Origin: Marinibacterium sp050389775
Lineage (GTDB): Bacteria; Pseudomonadota; Alphaproteobacteria; Rhodobacterales; Rhodobacteraceae
DNA length: 64,000 nucleotides
Direction of reading: 5' to 3'
Assembly (NCBI RefSeq): GCF_050389775.1
Contig: NZ_CP177144.1
Span: forward strand, 3,348,001-3,412,000
The notes under the pieces are model-generated. The model searched no databases. It was given only the letters and a program-made list of their open reading frames with translations, and had not been told where the DNA came from. The position numbers and the translations under genes are program-made. Every line of letters starts with the position of its first letter. Position 1 is the first letter of the stretch. Shown one piece after another: positions 51,067 to 59,913 of this stretch.

Positions 51067-51504
51067 CTAGTGGCCCATGATCATGCCTTCGAGCGCATCC
51101 TTTTCCATTTCCAGTTTCTGCAGCTGCGCCTTGACCACGTCGCCCAGCGAAATCAGCCCGATCAGCGCCCCGTCCTCGTCCAGCACGGGCATGTGGCGGA
51201 AATGGCCGTCGGTCATCTTCTTGAGCACCTCGGCCACGTTGGACTGGGCCGTGCAGGTGATCAGGTTGCGCGTCATGTAATCGCTGACCGGCCGGGTCAG
51301 GCAGCCGCCCCCCGCCCGCGACAGCTCGCGCACGATGTCGCGTTCCGACAGGATGCCCAGGGGGGTCTTGCCGTCTTCGCTGACCAGGACGGTGCCGATG
51401 CGGCGCTCGGCCAGGATGGTCGCCGCTTCGGAAATGGGGGTCGTGGGGGTGACGGTCACAACCCCGGCCTCGGGCTTGGACCTCAGGATCTGGTGAACAA
51501 GCAT
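51067..51504 (-). CDS. CBS domain protein
   Basis: Protein of 145 residues consisting of two CBS motifs (about 10-65 and 78-130), a Bateman module that usually binds adenosine nucleotides. Marker strings are GILSERDIVREL and HMPVLDEDGALIGLISLGDVVK. No catalytic domain is attached, so it may regulate a partner protein. The ATG at 51502-51504 follows GGAGGAG; the frame to 51567 adds a basic stretch that looks non-coding. Confidence 0.87.
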   Translation of the reverse strand: MLVHQILRSKPEAGVVTVTPTTPISEAATILAERRIGTVLVSEDGKTPLGILSERDIVRELSRAGGGCLTRPVSDYMTRNLITCTAQSNVAEVLKKMTDGHFRHMPVLDEDGALIGLISLGDVVKAQLQKLEMEKDALEGMIMGH

Positions 51505-51579
51505 GCGTCTCCTCCCATGCCAGTTTCGTTTGGTATTTTTCTTTCTATTCCTAAAGCGTTGCCGCAATAAAAGTTAAAG

Positions 51580-52473
51580 TCAAGCCGCAGCTTCCAGACG
51601 CAGCACCTCGGCCCGCAACCGCTCGGCCAGAAGCTGGGAAAAGCGGTTGAGACGTTCGCTTTTCTGGTCGCTCTGGTGGCGCACCAGGTAGAAGGCCCGG
51701 GTCAGCGAGATATCGTCGGTCAGCACGCGGCGCAGACCCGGATGCGAGGGCAGCGCGAAGTCATGGGCCACGCAAAGCCCCTGCCCGCCTTCGGTCATGC
51801 GCAGCTGGACGGGCACAGAGTTCGAGGCCAGGGCCACCCGTTCGACGCCCAGCTCGTGCAGGTAATCCAGCTCGGCATCGAAGATCATGTCGGGGATATA
51901 GCCGACCATCGGCCGGCCGCGCAGATCGCCGGTGCCGGCCAGCGGGTGGCGGGCCAGGTAATCGGCCGACCCGGCCAGGTGCAGGTGGTAATCGGTGATC
52001 TTCTGCACCACCAGCTGGCCGGCGGTGGGCGGGCTGACCGTCACGGCCATGTCGGCTTCGCGCCGGGACAGGTTGACCACCCGGGGCTGGGCCACGATCT
52101 GGATGTCGATGTCGGGATTGTCCTCGGCGATCGACAGGCAGACCTGGGGCAGCAGGTAGGTGGCGCAGCCATCCGGCGCGCCGATGCGGATCTGTCCGGT
52201 CAGCCGGTCGGTCGATCCGGTGATCGCATCCATGCCCGAGCGCATCGCCTGTTCCACCCGCTCGCCATGGGCCAGCAGCCGTTCGCCCGCCGGGGTCAGC
52301 GCATAGCCCTGGGGAGACTTGCGGAAGAGCGGCGCCTCGACGGCGGTTTCCAGCCGCAGGATGCGCCGGCCCACGGTGGCCGGATCCATCTTCAACTTGC
52401 GCCCGGCCCCCGACAGGCTTTCCGCCCGGGCCACGGCCAGAAAGACCTTTACGTCGTCCCAATGCGGCTCCAT
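51580..52473 (-). CDS. LysR family transcriptional regulator next to mmsA
   Basis: Regulator of 297 residues. The winged helix contains GAGRKLKMDPATVGRRILRLE (about 22-42), here in part, where PATVGRRI marks the recognition helix. The effector domain follows from about 90. It is divergent from mmsA and shares a 119-base regulatory region with a TTGCA dyad, so control of valine catabolism is the best guess. Confidence 0.86.
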   Translation of the reverse strand: MEPHWDDVKVFLAVARAESLSGAGRKLKMDPATVGRRILRLETAVEAPLFRKSPQGYALTPAGERLLAHGERVEQAMRSGMDAITGSTDRLTGQIRIGAPDGCATYLLPQVCLSIAEDNPDIDIQIVAQPRVVNLSRREADMAVTVSPPTAGQLVVQKITDYHLHLAGSADYLARHPLAGTGDLRGRPMVGYIPDMIFDAELDYLHELGVERVALASNSVPVQLRMTEGGQGLCVAHDFALPSHPGLRRVLTDDISLTRAFYLVRHQSDQKSERLNRFSQLLAERLRAEVLRLEAAA

Positions 52474-52490
52474 TCCGATCCCCCTTCCCT

Positions 52491-52504
52491 TTGCAAAACT
52501 GCAA
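52491..52504. promoter_or_regulatory. LysR-type operator upstream of mmsA
   Basis: TTGCA-AAAC-TGCAA is a perfect dyad containing T-N11-A. A half site, CTGCAAGA, occurs at about 52542-52549, nearer mmsA. It starts 18 bases before the LysR gene. Confidence 0.55.
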
Positions 52505-52592
52505 TACCTTTTTGAGATCTTGCCCCTGTTCAGCCCTTTTCTGCAAGACTAGGATGCGCCGCAACTGTCAGACCATTCAGGGAAGAGACCAG

Positions 52593-54092
52593 ATGGAAGA
52601 GATCTGCCACTATATCAACGGCGCACGTGTCCAGGGCACGTCGGGCCGGTTCACCGAGGTCTTCAACCCCGCCACCGGCGAGGTCCAGGCCAAGGTTCCG
52701 CTGGCCACCGTCGAGGAAGTCAACACGGCCATTGCCAAGGCTGCCGAGGCGCAGATCGCCTGGGGCGCGACCAACCCGCAGCGCCGCGCGCGGGTGATGA
52801 TGAAGTTCGGCCAGCTGATCAACGAGAACATGGACACCCTGGCCGAGCTGGTCAGCCGCGAACACGGCAAGACCCTGCCCGACGCCCGGGGCGACGTGCA
52901 GCGCGGGCTGGAGGTCGTCGAGGTCTGCATGGGCGCACCGCACATGCTCAAGGGCGAATATACCGACGATGGCGGCCCGGGGATCGACCTATATTCGATG
53001 CGCCAGCCGCTGGGTGTGGTGGCCGGCATCACCCCGTTCAACTTCCCGGCGATGATCCCGCTGTGGAAGATGGCCCCGGCCCTGGCCTGCGGCAACGCGA
53101 TGATCCTCAAGCCGTCTGAACGCTGCCCGTCGACGGCGCTCTACCTGGCCGAGCTGATCCGCGAAGCCGGCCTGCCCGAAGGTGTGCTGCAGGTGGTCAA
53201 CGGCGACAAGGAAGCCGTCGACGCGATCCTCGACAATGACACGATCGCCGCCGTGGGCTTTGTCGGCTCGACGCCGATTGCCCAGTACATCTATGGCCGG
53301 GCCACGGCCAACGGCAAGCGCGCGCAATGTTTCGGCGGCGCCAAGAACCACATGATCGTCATGCCCGATGCCGACATGGACAAGGCCGCCGACGCGCTGG
53401 TCGGCGCGGGCTTTGGTGCGGCCGGCGAACGCTGCATGGCCATTTCGGTGGCCGTGCCCGTCGGCGAAGAGACCGCCGAGGCGCTGATCGAACGGCTGGT
53501 CCCGCGCATCGACAAGCTGAAGGTCGGCCCCTACACCGCCGGCGACGACGTCGATTACGGCCCGGTCATCACCAAGGCCGCCGAAGAGCGGATCAAGGGC
53601 CTGATCACCAGCGGTGTCGACCAGGGCGCAACACTGGTCCGCGACGGCCGCGATTTCTCGCTTCAGGGATATGAAAACGGTTTCTTCGTCGGCCCGACCC
53701 TTTTCGACAATGTCACCCCGGACATGGAAATCTACAAGGAAGAGATCTTTGGCCCGGTCCTGTCGCAGGTGCGCGCCGGTTCTTATGAAGAAGCGCTGAA
53801 ACTGACCATGGACAATCCCTATGGCAATGGCACCGCAATCTATACCGCAGATGGTGACACGGCCCGCGATTTCGCCCATCGCGTCAATGTCGGCATGGTC
53901 GGCATCAATTTCCCGATCCCGGTGCCGCTGTCCTATCACACCTTCGGCGGCTGGAAGAAATCGGCATTCGGCGACCTGAACCAGTACGGCCCCGACGCCT
54001 TCCGGTTCTACACCAAGACCAAGACCGTCACGGCGCGCTGGTTCTCGGGCATCAAGGATGGCGGCGAATTCAATTTCAAGGCCATGGATTGA
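52593..54092 (+). CDS. mmsA: CoA-acylating methylmalonate-semialdehyde dehydrogenase
   Basis: Oxidises methylmalonate semialdehyde to propionyl-CoA at the end of valine catabolism. The 499 residues belong to the aldehyde dehydrogenase superfamily, with the MmsA hallmark GITPFNFPAMIPLWK (about 144-158) and catalytic Cys281 in GAAGERCMA. The ATG at 52593 has GGGAAGAGA upstream; the 34 in-frame codons before it are not protein-like. Genes for the earlier steps are 2.5-6 kb downstream. Confidence 0.95.
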   Translation: MEEICHYINGARVQGTSGRFTEVFNPATGEVQAKVPLATVEEVNTAIAKAAEAQIAWGATNPQRRARVMMKFGQLINENMDTLAELVSREHGKTLPDARGDVQRGLEVVEVCMGAPHMLKGEYTDDGGPGIDLYSMRQPLGVVAGITPFNFPAMIPLWKMAPALACGNAMILKPSERCPSTALYLAELIREAGLPEGVLQVVNGDKEAVDAILDNDTIAAVGFVGSTPIAQYIYGRATANGKRAQCFGGAKNHMIVMPDADMDKAADALVGAGFGAAGERCMAISVAVPVGEETAEALIERLVPRIDKLKVGPYTAGDDVDYGPVITKAAEERIKGLITSGVDQGATLVRDGRDFSLQGYENGFFVGPTLFDNVTPDMEIYKEEIFGPVLSQVRAGSYEEALKLTMDNPYGNGTAIYTADGDTARDFAHRVNVGMVGINFPIPVPLSYHTFGGWKKSAFGDLNQYGPDAFRFYTKTKTVTARWFSGIKDGGEFNFKAMD

Positions 54093-54201
54093 CGTTGGAT
54101 TGACAAAGGTCAATCACCACATTGACCATTTCGTCAAAGCGTGTTTTCAGAGGGGATCGGCGATTGCCGGTCCCCTTTCTACTTGGGCGCAACAAACTGG
54201 A

Positions 54202-54627
54202 ATGTCTGTAAGTTTTCGAATTCTCCCGCGCCGTGGGCTGGTCTATGTCCATTACGAGGGTATGCTTCGCGCCGATGATACGCTGACCGTATTCGGCGAA
54301 TACATGCAACACCCCGATTGCCGGCCCGGCCAGAAGCAATTGGTCGATCTCGAAGCCATCACCGGATTTGAAAGAGACTTTACCCGGCTCTTCGAAGTCC
54401 AGGCCAAGAAGGTCGAAGTTTTTGCCAGCGGCGGAATCGAAACCCTGCTTGTCTATTATGCGCCGACCCGCATCGCCCGCGAGATGTCGCAGCTGATCCT
54501 GCGCTCGTGGGAGCCGTTCGACGGCGTGATCCCCCTGATCCAGGACACCGAGGCCGGCGCCCTTGCGCTGCTGGGCCAGCCCGAGACCAGCTTTGCCGCG
54601 CTGCTGGAACAGGCCGACAAGGTCTGA
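54202..54627 (+). CDS. Uncharacterised protein downstream of mmsA
   Basis: Cytoplasmic protein of 141 residues, not recognised with confidence. It starts MSVSFRILPRRGLVYVHYEG and alternates short strands with helices, ending LLEQADKV. The pattern (a strand with VDLEAITGFERD, then a long helix) is reminiscent of SpoIIAA/STAS-like folds, but this is only an impression. An earlier in-frame ATG (54058) overlaps mmsA and is less likely. It lies 109 bases after mmsA. Confidence 0.6.
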   Translation: MSVSFRILPRRGLVYVHYEGMLRADDTLTVFGEYMQHPDCRPGQKQLVDLEAITGFERDFTRLFEVQAKKVEVFASGGIETLLVYYAPTRIAREMSQLILRSWEPFDGVIPLIQDTEAGALALLGQPETSFAALLEQADKV

Positions 54628-54859
54628 ATCGGCCGGCGCATGGGGCGCGATGACGGTGCCGGGCCTCGCCCGGGACTTCTCCGGACCTCTGCCGAAACGC
54701 TGCCAGCCGCCGCCGATACGCCGCCAGACCTCTGGGCGCGGACGGTGAAAACTTTGTGAGGGGCGATCAATTCGCCGCCCTGCCGCTGGCCGGATCGACC
54801 GGATCGGCGTAAATATATGCCAAATGCCTCATGTGTCAGATGAAAGAGGACCGAGCACC
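54628..54859. other. Intergenic gap before the L,D-transpeptidase gene
   Basis: 232 bases. An AT-rich patch (GTAAATATATGCC, about 54809-54821) lies about 40 bases before the gene and may hold its promoter; nothing else is visible. Confidence 0.35.
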
Positions 54860-55462
54860 ATGTCCGACCCCCGGCTGTCCCGCCGCAAGATCCTGCTGAC
54901 CGGCGCCGCGGCGCTGGCAACGCCCGCCGTGGCCCGCGCCCAGTCGACCGACGCCTTCCCCACCGACGAGCCGGCGATCCGCGACCAGACCCCGGTTCAG
55001 CGCAACATCTCGTCCTTCTCGACGCAGAACTGGCAGGACCATTTCGACGAGCTGGGCGTCGGCTGCCTGCTGGCCGACATCACCAGCCGGGCCGTGCATT
55101 ACTGGTCGGGCGACGGCTATTCCTACCGGCTCTATCCCTCGTCGGTGCCGATGTCCGAAGAGCTGACCCGCCGCGGCTATTCGCGCATCGTGCGCAAGAC
55201 CGAATTCCCCAGCTGGACGCCCACCGCCTCGATGCGCGAACGCGATCCGACCCTGCCGGTGCGCATGGAAGGCGGCGAGCCGGGCAATCCGCTGGGCACG
55301 CGGGCCATGTATCTCGACTGGCCGGCCTACCTGGTGCACGGCACCCATGACACCCGCAAGATCGGCCGGCAAAGCTCGTCGGGCTGCATCGGGCTCTACA
55401 ACCAGCATGTCGAAGAGTTGTACCCGCTGGTCGAGGTCGGCACCCAGGTGCGCCTGCTCTGA
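54860..55462 (+). CDS. L,D-transpeptidase of the YkuD family, Tat-exported
   Basis: Periplasmic enzyme that makes 3-3 cross-links in peptidoglycan or attaches proteins to it. The 200 residues begin with a twin-arginine signal (SRRKILLTGAAAL, cleavage near ARA-QS). The catalytic motif is HGTHDTRKIGRQSSSGCIGL, with His160 and Cys176. I use the ATG at 54860; the frame opens at 54824. It lies between valine genes but has no evident link to them. Confidence 0.88.
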   Translation: MSDPRLSRRKILLTGAAALATPAVARAQSTDAFPTDEPAIRDQTPVQRNISSFSTQNWQDHFDELGVGCLLADITSRAVHYWSGDGYSYRLYPSSVPMSEELTRRGYSRIVRKTEFPSWTPTASMRERDPTLPVRMEGGEPGNPLGTRAMYLDWPAYLVHGTHDTRKIGRQSSSGCIGLYNQHVEELYPLVEVGTQVRLL

Positions 55463-55507
55463 TCGGGCGACGGCGTTTCCCGCGCGGGAAACGCCACCGC
55501 GCGGGCC

Positions 55508-56347
55508 TCAGCGCTTGCGCATCCAGAAGCTCTGCGCCCGCCCGCCGGCCAGGAACGGCAGCGCCTCGACCGCGTCGGGGCGTTCCTTCTGCAGGTAGAA
55601 GCCCGGCCAGAGAATGTCATACCCCCCGCCCTGCAACAGCGCATGCAGCATGTATTGCTCACCCCAGCCCGGGCAATCGTAGAAGAACCGCTTGGGGTAT
55701 TCGTAGGGCAGGAACACGTCGTGGACATGGATCACCACGCCGGAGGGCAGCGCGGGGATGATCCGGCAGAACAGATGCGCCACGTCGTTCGACATGCGCA
55801 CGACATGGCTGGAATCGATGAACAGCACGTCCCCCGATTGCAGCTCGGCAAAAAGCGCCGGATCGACGGCCTCGACATAGCCCTGTTCGAACCGGTCGAC
55901 GACCCCGGCGATATCGGCCCGCGGCCAGGGATCGATGGCGGTGATCGTTCCGTCCGATCCGGCGTCGCGCAGGGCCTGGCGCGTGACCCTCGTGGAATTG
56001 CCGCAGCCGACCTCGATCACCCGAGCCGGGTTGAACCGCCGGATCATCAGGTAGAGCGCCTCGGCATCCGGCGTGTCGTAATAGCCGTTGTCCGGCGCAT
56101 AGCCCGTGGTGCTGGCCCGGCGCAGGCGGTCGAGATCATCGGCATGGGCCCGGTAATCGGCCACCAGCTGCGCGATGTCGAAATCGGCCATGCCGGGCGA
56201 CAGGGCATAGGCCGGGCCATCCAGCCCGCCCCGGGCCTCGAAGGCCTCGAGCCGGGCGCGTTCGGCGCGGATCTCGTGCTTGTCGACCAGAGCCACGTCG
56301 AGCTCGTCCAGCATCGCGTTCATCTGCGGAAATTTGCGTCTGGCCAT
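55508..56347 (-). CDS. Class I SAM-dependent methyltransferase
   Basis: Cytoplasmic protein of 279 residues. The SAM-binding motif I is RVIEVGCGNSTRV (about 108-120), with the acidic motif II end in TITAIDPWPR (about 133-142) and DVLFIDSSHV (about 171-180). The N-terminal helical region is unique. The last part resembles class 24 type methyltransferases linked to cell-surface glycan genes, but the substrate is unknown. It is divergent from the acyl-CoA dehydrogenase gene, with a striking palindrome between. Confidence 0.75.
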   Translation of the reverse strand: MARRKFPQMNAMLDELDVALVDKHEIRAERARLEAFEARGGLDGPAYALSPGMADFDIAQLVADYRAHADDLDRLRRASTTGYAPDNGYYDTPDAEALYLMIRRFNPARVIEVGCGNSTRVTRQALRDAGSDGTITAIDPWPRADIAGVVDRFEQGYVEAVDPALFAELQSGDVLFIDSSHVVRMSNDVAHLFCRIIPALPSGVVIHVHDVFLPYEYPKRFFYDCPGWGEQYMLHALLQGGGYDILWPGFYLQKERPDAVEALPFLAGGRAQSFWMRKR

Positions 56348-56454
56348 GGTGCCTGCCCCTGCTTGTGCTGCTGCCCGGTCGGCTTAGGCCCGCGCATCAC
56401 CTTGTGCAACCGCCCGCCGGCCACAGCGGCGTGATCCCTGCGCGGCCGTCGCCC

Positions 56455-56493
56455 ACAGGTCCCAGAAAATTCGCCGAATTTTCTGGGACCTGT
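56455..56493. repeat. Perfect 39-nt palindrome
   Basis: ACAGGTCCCAGAAAATTCG (56455-56473), a single central C, and its exact reverse complement (56475-56493). Nineteen bp without mismatch. It lies 107 bases before the methyltransferase start and 141 bases before the acyl-CoA dehydrogenase start. No T tract follows and no gene ends here, so it is not an ordinary terminator. Confidence 0.9.
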
Positions 56494-56634
56494 CGCGCCC
56501 TGCCCGCCCGTTCGACCGACACCCCGGCAAATCTGCAAGACCGATTTGCGATCCTGCGACTTGCCCCTTGCCCATTGCAAAGGCTAGCAATGGAACATCT
56601 GTTCAATAAACCGGGCCACGAGGGGGAGCGTGCC

Positions 56635-57777
56635 ATGGATTTTGCACTGAGCGAGGAACAGCAGGCCATCTTCGACATGGCCCATGGCTTCGGACAGGAT
56701 AACATCGCGCCACATGCCCGCCTCTGGGAGCGCCAGGGCACGATCCCGAAAGATCTCTGGCCCCGCCTGGCCGAGTTGGGCTTTGGCGGGCTTTATGTCA
56801 GCGAGGACAGCGGCGGCAGCGGGCTGGGCCGGCTGGATGCCACGCTGGTCTTCGAAGCCCTGTCCATGGCCTGTCCTTCGGTCGCGGCCTTCCTGTCGAT
56901 CCACAACATGTGCGCCCGCATGATCGACAGCTTTGCCTCCGATGCCTTCAAGGCCCGGGTCCTGCCCGGCGTGCTGACCATGGACACGGTCCTGTCCTAT
57001 TGCCTGACCGAACCCGGCTCCGGCTCGGATGCCGCCGCCCTGACCACCCGGGCCGAGCGCACCGACACCGGCTATCGCCTGACCGGCACCAAGGCCTTCA
57101 TCTCCGGCGGCGGCTATTCCGATGCCTATGTCTGCATGGTGCGCACCGGCGCGGCCGGCCCGGGCGGCATCTCGACCGTCTATGTCGAGGCCGGCACGCC
57201 CGGCCTGTCCTTCGGCACCCCCGAGGACAAGATGGGCTGGCGCAGCCAACCCACGGCCCAGGTCCAGTTCGACGATTGCGAGATCCCCGCCGAGGCGCTT
57301 GTCGGCGAGGAAGGCCAGGGCTTCCGCTATGCCATGATGGGCCTCGACGGCGGCCGGCTGAACATCTCCGCCTGTTCGCTCGGCGCCGCCCAGTCCGCCC
57401 TCGACATGACCCTGGCCTACATGGCCGAACGCAAGGCCTTCGGCCGCAGCATCGACCAGTTCCAGGCCCTGCAATTCCGCCTGGCCGAGATGGAAATCGA
57501 ATTGCAGGCCGCGCGCACCTTCCTGCGCCAGGCGGCCTGGAAGCTCGACCAGGGCGCGCCGGATGCCACCAAGTTCTGCGCCATGGCCAAGGCCTTTGTC
57601 ACCGAGACCGGCTCGCGCGTGGTGGACCAATGCCTGCAGATGCATGGCGGATACGGCTACCTGGCCGATTATGGCATCGAAAAGCTGGTGCGTGACCTCA
57701 GGGTGCACAAGATCCTCGAAGGCACCAATGAAATCATGCGGTTGATCGTCGCCCGCAGCCTGCTGGCCGGGCACTGA
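56635..57777 (+). CDS. Acyl-CoA dehydrogenase, probably isobutyryl-CoA dehydrogenase
   Basis: FAD enzyme that oxidises isobutyryl-CoA to methacrylyl-CoA in valine catabolism. The 380 residues are full length, with the FAD/substrate segments YCLTEPGSGSDAA (about 122-134) and the C-terminal YEGTNEI-type block ILEGTNEIMR containing the catalytic base Glu362. Specificity is inferred from the following HIBYL-CoA hydrolase and mmsB genes. The ATG at 56635 behind GGGGGAG is chosen over upstream in-frame codons. One base separates it from the next gene. Confidence 0.9.
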   Translation: MDFALSEEQQAIFDMAHGFGQDNIAPHARLWERQGTIPKDLWPRLAELGFGGLYVSEDSGGSGLGRLDATLVFEALSMACPSVAAFLSIHNMCARMIDSFASDAFKARVLPGVLTMDTVLSYCLTEPGSGSDAAALTTRAERTDTGYRLTGTKAFISGGGYSDAYVCMVRTGAAGPGGISTVYVEAGTPGLSFGTPEDKMGWRSQPTAQVQFDDCEIPAEALVGEEGQGFRYAMMGLDGGRLNISACSLGAAQSALDMTLAYMAERKAFGRSIDQFQALQFRLAEMEIELQAARTFLRQAAWKLDQGAPDATKFCAMAKAFVTETGSRVVDQCLQMHGGYGYLADYGIEKLVRDLRVHKILEGTNEIMRLIVARSLLAGH

Positions 57778-57778
57778 C

Positions 57779-58819
57779 ATGGCCGAGACCGATATCCGCA
57801 TCATCGGCCGCGCCGGCCGCATCACCCTGACCCGCCCCAAGGCGCTGAACGCGCTCAGCTACGACATGTGCCTGGCCATCGACGCCGCGCTGATCGCCTG
57901 GGCCGACGATCCGGCCGTGGACCTGGTCGTCCTCGATGCCCAGGGCGACAAGGCCTTTTGCGCCGGCGGTGATATCGCCCGGCTCTACGACACCGGCCTG
58001 GCCGGCGATTACGCATTCGGCCGCCGCTTCTGGCGCGACGAATACCGCATGAATGCCCGCCTGGCCGATTACCCCAAGCCGGTCATCAGCCTGATGCAGG
58101 GCTTCACCATGGGCGGCGGCGTGGGCATTGGCTGCCACGGCGGCATCCGCATCGTCGGCGACAGTTCCCGCATGGCCATGCCCGAATGCGGCATCGGCCT
58201 GGTGCCCGACGTTGGCGGCACCCACCTGCTGTCGCGTGCGCCCGGCCGGCTGGGCGCCTATCTCGGCCTGACCGCCGCGCGCATGAGTCCGGGCGATGCC
58301 ATCCACGCGGGCTTTGCCGACCGCTACCTGCCCGAGGCCGACTGGCCCGCCCTGATCGCCCGGCTCGAAGCCACCGGCGACACCGCCTGCATCCCCGACC
58401 ACGCCCCGCCGCCATCGCCCCTGGCCGCTGAGGCCGCGCGCATCGACCGCCTGTTCGCAGGCAGCGACGTGACAGATATTTCTCAGCGAATTCAAGAGGA
58501 TGACAGCGACACCTCATCCGCTGCGCTAAAGGCGATCCGGCGCAATTCGCCCCTGGCCATGGCCGCAACGCTCGGCCTGCTGGACCGGCTGGATGCCTCC
58601 ACCACGATCCGCGACGCGCTGACCGGCGAATACCGCTTTACATGGCGGGCCATGGACCAGGGTGACTTCCTCGAAGGCATCCGCGCCCAGATCATCGACA
58701 AGGATCGCAACCCCCACTGGCGCGACACGCTCGACACGCTCGACCCGGCCCGCGTCGCGGCCATGCTGGCGCCGCTGGGCGCCGATGACATCACGTTCCA
58801 AGAGGAGACAGGCCCATGA
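57779..58819 (+). CDS. 3-Hydroxyisobutyryl-CoA hydrolase (enoyl-CoA hydratase family)
   Basis: Crotonase-fold thioesterase that releases 3-hydroxyisobutyrate. The 346 residues are longer than an enoyl-CoA hydratase and match HIBYL-CoA hydrolases, with KAFCAGGDIARLY (about 59-71), GFTMGGGVGIGCHG (about 108-121) and MPECGIGLVPDVGGTHLLSR (about 133-152). It begins one base after the acyl-CoA dehydrogenase stop and overlaps mmsB by 4 nt. Confidence 0.9.
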   Translation: MAETDIRIIGRAGRITLTRPKALNALSYDMCLAIDAALIAWADDPAVDLVVLDAQGDKAFCAGGDIARLYDTGLAGDYAFGRRFWRDEYRMNARLADYPKPVISLMQGFTMGGGVGIGCHGGIRIVGDSSRMAMPECGIGLVPDVGGTHLLSRAPGRLGAYLGLTAARMSPGDAIHAGFADRYLPEADWPALIARLEATGDTACIPDHAPPPSPLAAEAARIDRLFAGSDVTDISQRIQEDDSDTSSAALKAIRRNSPLAMAATLGLLDRLDASTTIRDALTGEYRFTWRAMDQGDFLEGIRAQIIDKDRNPHWRDTLDTLDPARVAAMLAPLGADDITFQEETGP

Positions 58820-59691
58820 AAATCGCATTCATCGGTTTGGGCAACATGGGCGCGCCGATGGCCGCCAACCTGGTCGCCGCCGGGCACCAGGTCACGGGGT
58901 TCGACACCGCCGGCATCACCGTCGACGGCGCGGCCGCCGCCACATCCGCCGCCGAGGCCGCAACCGGGGCCGAGGTGGTCATCACCATGCTGCCCAACGG
59001 CACCATCCTGCGCGCCGTGGCCGACCAGGTCATTCCCGCCATGGCCCCCGGATCAGCCCTTGTCGATTGTTCGACCGTCGATGTCGACAGCGCGAGGATC
59101 GTCGCGCAACAGGCTGAAGACGCGGGACTTCTTTCGGTCGACGCCCCCGTCTCGGGCGGTATCGGCGGCGCGGCGGCGGGCACGCTGACCTTCATGGCCG
59201 GCGGCTCGGATGCCGCCTTTGCCATGGCCCGCCCGCTCTTTGACATCATGGGTCAGAAGGCCGTGCATTGCGGCGGATCGGGCGCCGGCCAGGCCGCCAA
59301 GATCTGCAACAACATGATCCTCGGTGTCACCATGATCGCCACCTGCGAAGCCTTTGCCCTGGCCGACAAGCTGGGCCTGGCCCGCGACAAGATGTTCGAC
59401 GTGGTCTCGACCTCCTCGGGCTACAGCTGGTCGATGAACGCCTATTGCCCAGCCCCCGGCGTCGGCCCGACCTCGCCGGCCGACAATGGCTATGCCCCCG
59501 GTTTCGCCGCCGACCTCATGCTCAAGGACCTGCGCCTGTCCCAACAGGCCGCCGCCACCGCCGATGCCGACACACCCATGGGCGCCCTGGCCCAGGCGCT
59601 CTATGCCCGGTTCGTCGAAGAAGAAGACGGCGCGGGCAAGGATTTCTCGGCCATGCTGCCCCGGTTCGAAACCCGCGGCCACGGCGGCTGA
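58816..59691 (+). CDS. mmsB: 3-Hydroxyisobutyrate dehydrogenase
   Basis: NAD-dependent oxidation of 3-hydroxyisobutyrate to methylmalonate semialdehyde, the substrate of MmsA. The 291 residues have FIGLGNMGAPMAANL for NAD binding (5-19), DAPVSGG (109-115) and catalytic Lys162 in GQAAKICNNM. The ATGA overlap with the hydrolase gene indicates coupled translation. A single-arm copy of the dispersed hairpin element follows 12 bases after the stop. Confidence 0.94.
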   Translation: MKIAFIGLGNMGAPMAANLVAAGHQVTGFDTAGITVDGAAAATSAAEAATGAEVVITMLPNGTILRAVADQVIPAMAPGSALVDCSTVDVDSARIVAQQAEDAGLLSVDAPVSGGIGGAAAGTLTFMAGGSDAAFAMARPLFDIMGQKAVHCGGSGAGQAAKICNNMILGVTMIATCEAFALADKLGLARDKMFDVVSTSSGYSWSMNAYCPAPGVGPTSPADNGYAPGFAADLMLKDLRLSQQAAATADADTPMGALAQALYARFVEEEDGAGKDFSAMLPRFETRGHGG

Positions 59692-59703
59692 TCGCGCCGA
59701 CCT

Positions 59704-59731
59704 GCTGCTTCTTTCTCTTTCCAAGTATCCC
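59704..59731. repeat. Dispersed pyrimidine-rich element, copy D (single arm)
   Basis: CTGCTTCTTTCTCTTTCCAA followed by GTATCCC, identical over about 24 bases to the right arm of copy B, directly downstream of mmsB. Beyond it, GACGG(59737)...CCGTC may form a short hairpin. Confidence 0.65.
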
Positions 59732-59913
59732 AACCCGACGGTGCAGCCCGCGCCGTCGGTCGCCACCCCGGGCGCTCACCGCCCCACCCGATCGGCGGAA
59801 ACCCTCCGGTTTGCCCGCCGCCCCGACGCCCCACCGACGGAAGCCCCCGCGCCCCTTCGTATCAGCCCTGACGGATGGACCACCCTCCGCGAGCAGACAT
59901 GAAGGAGCCCGAA

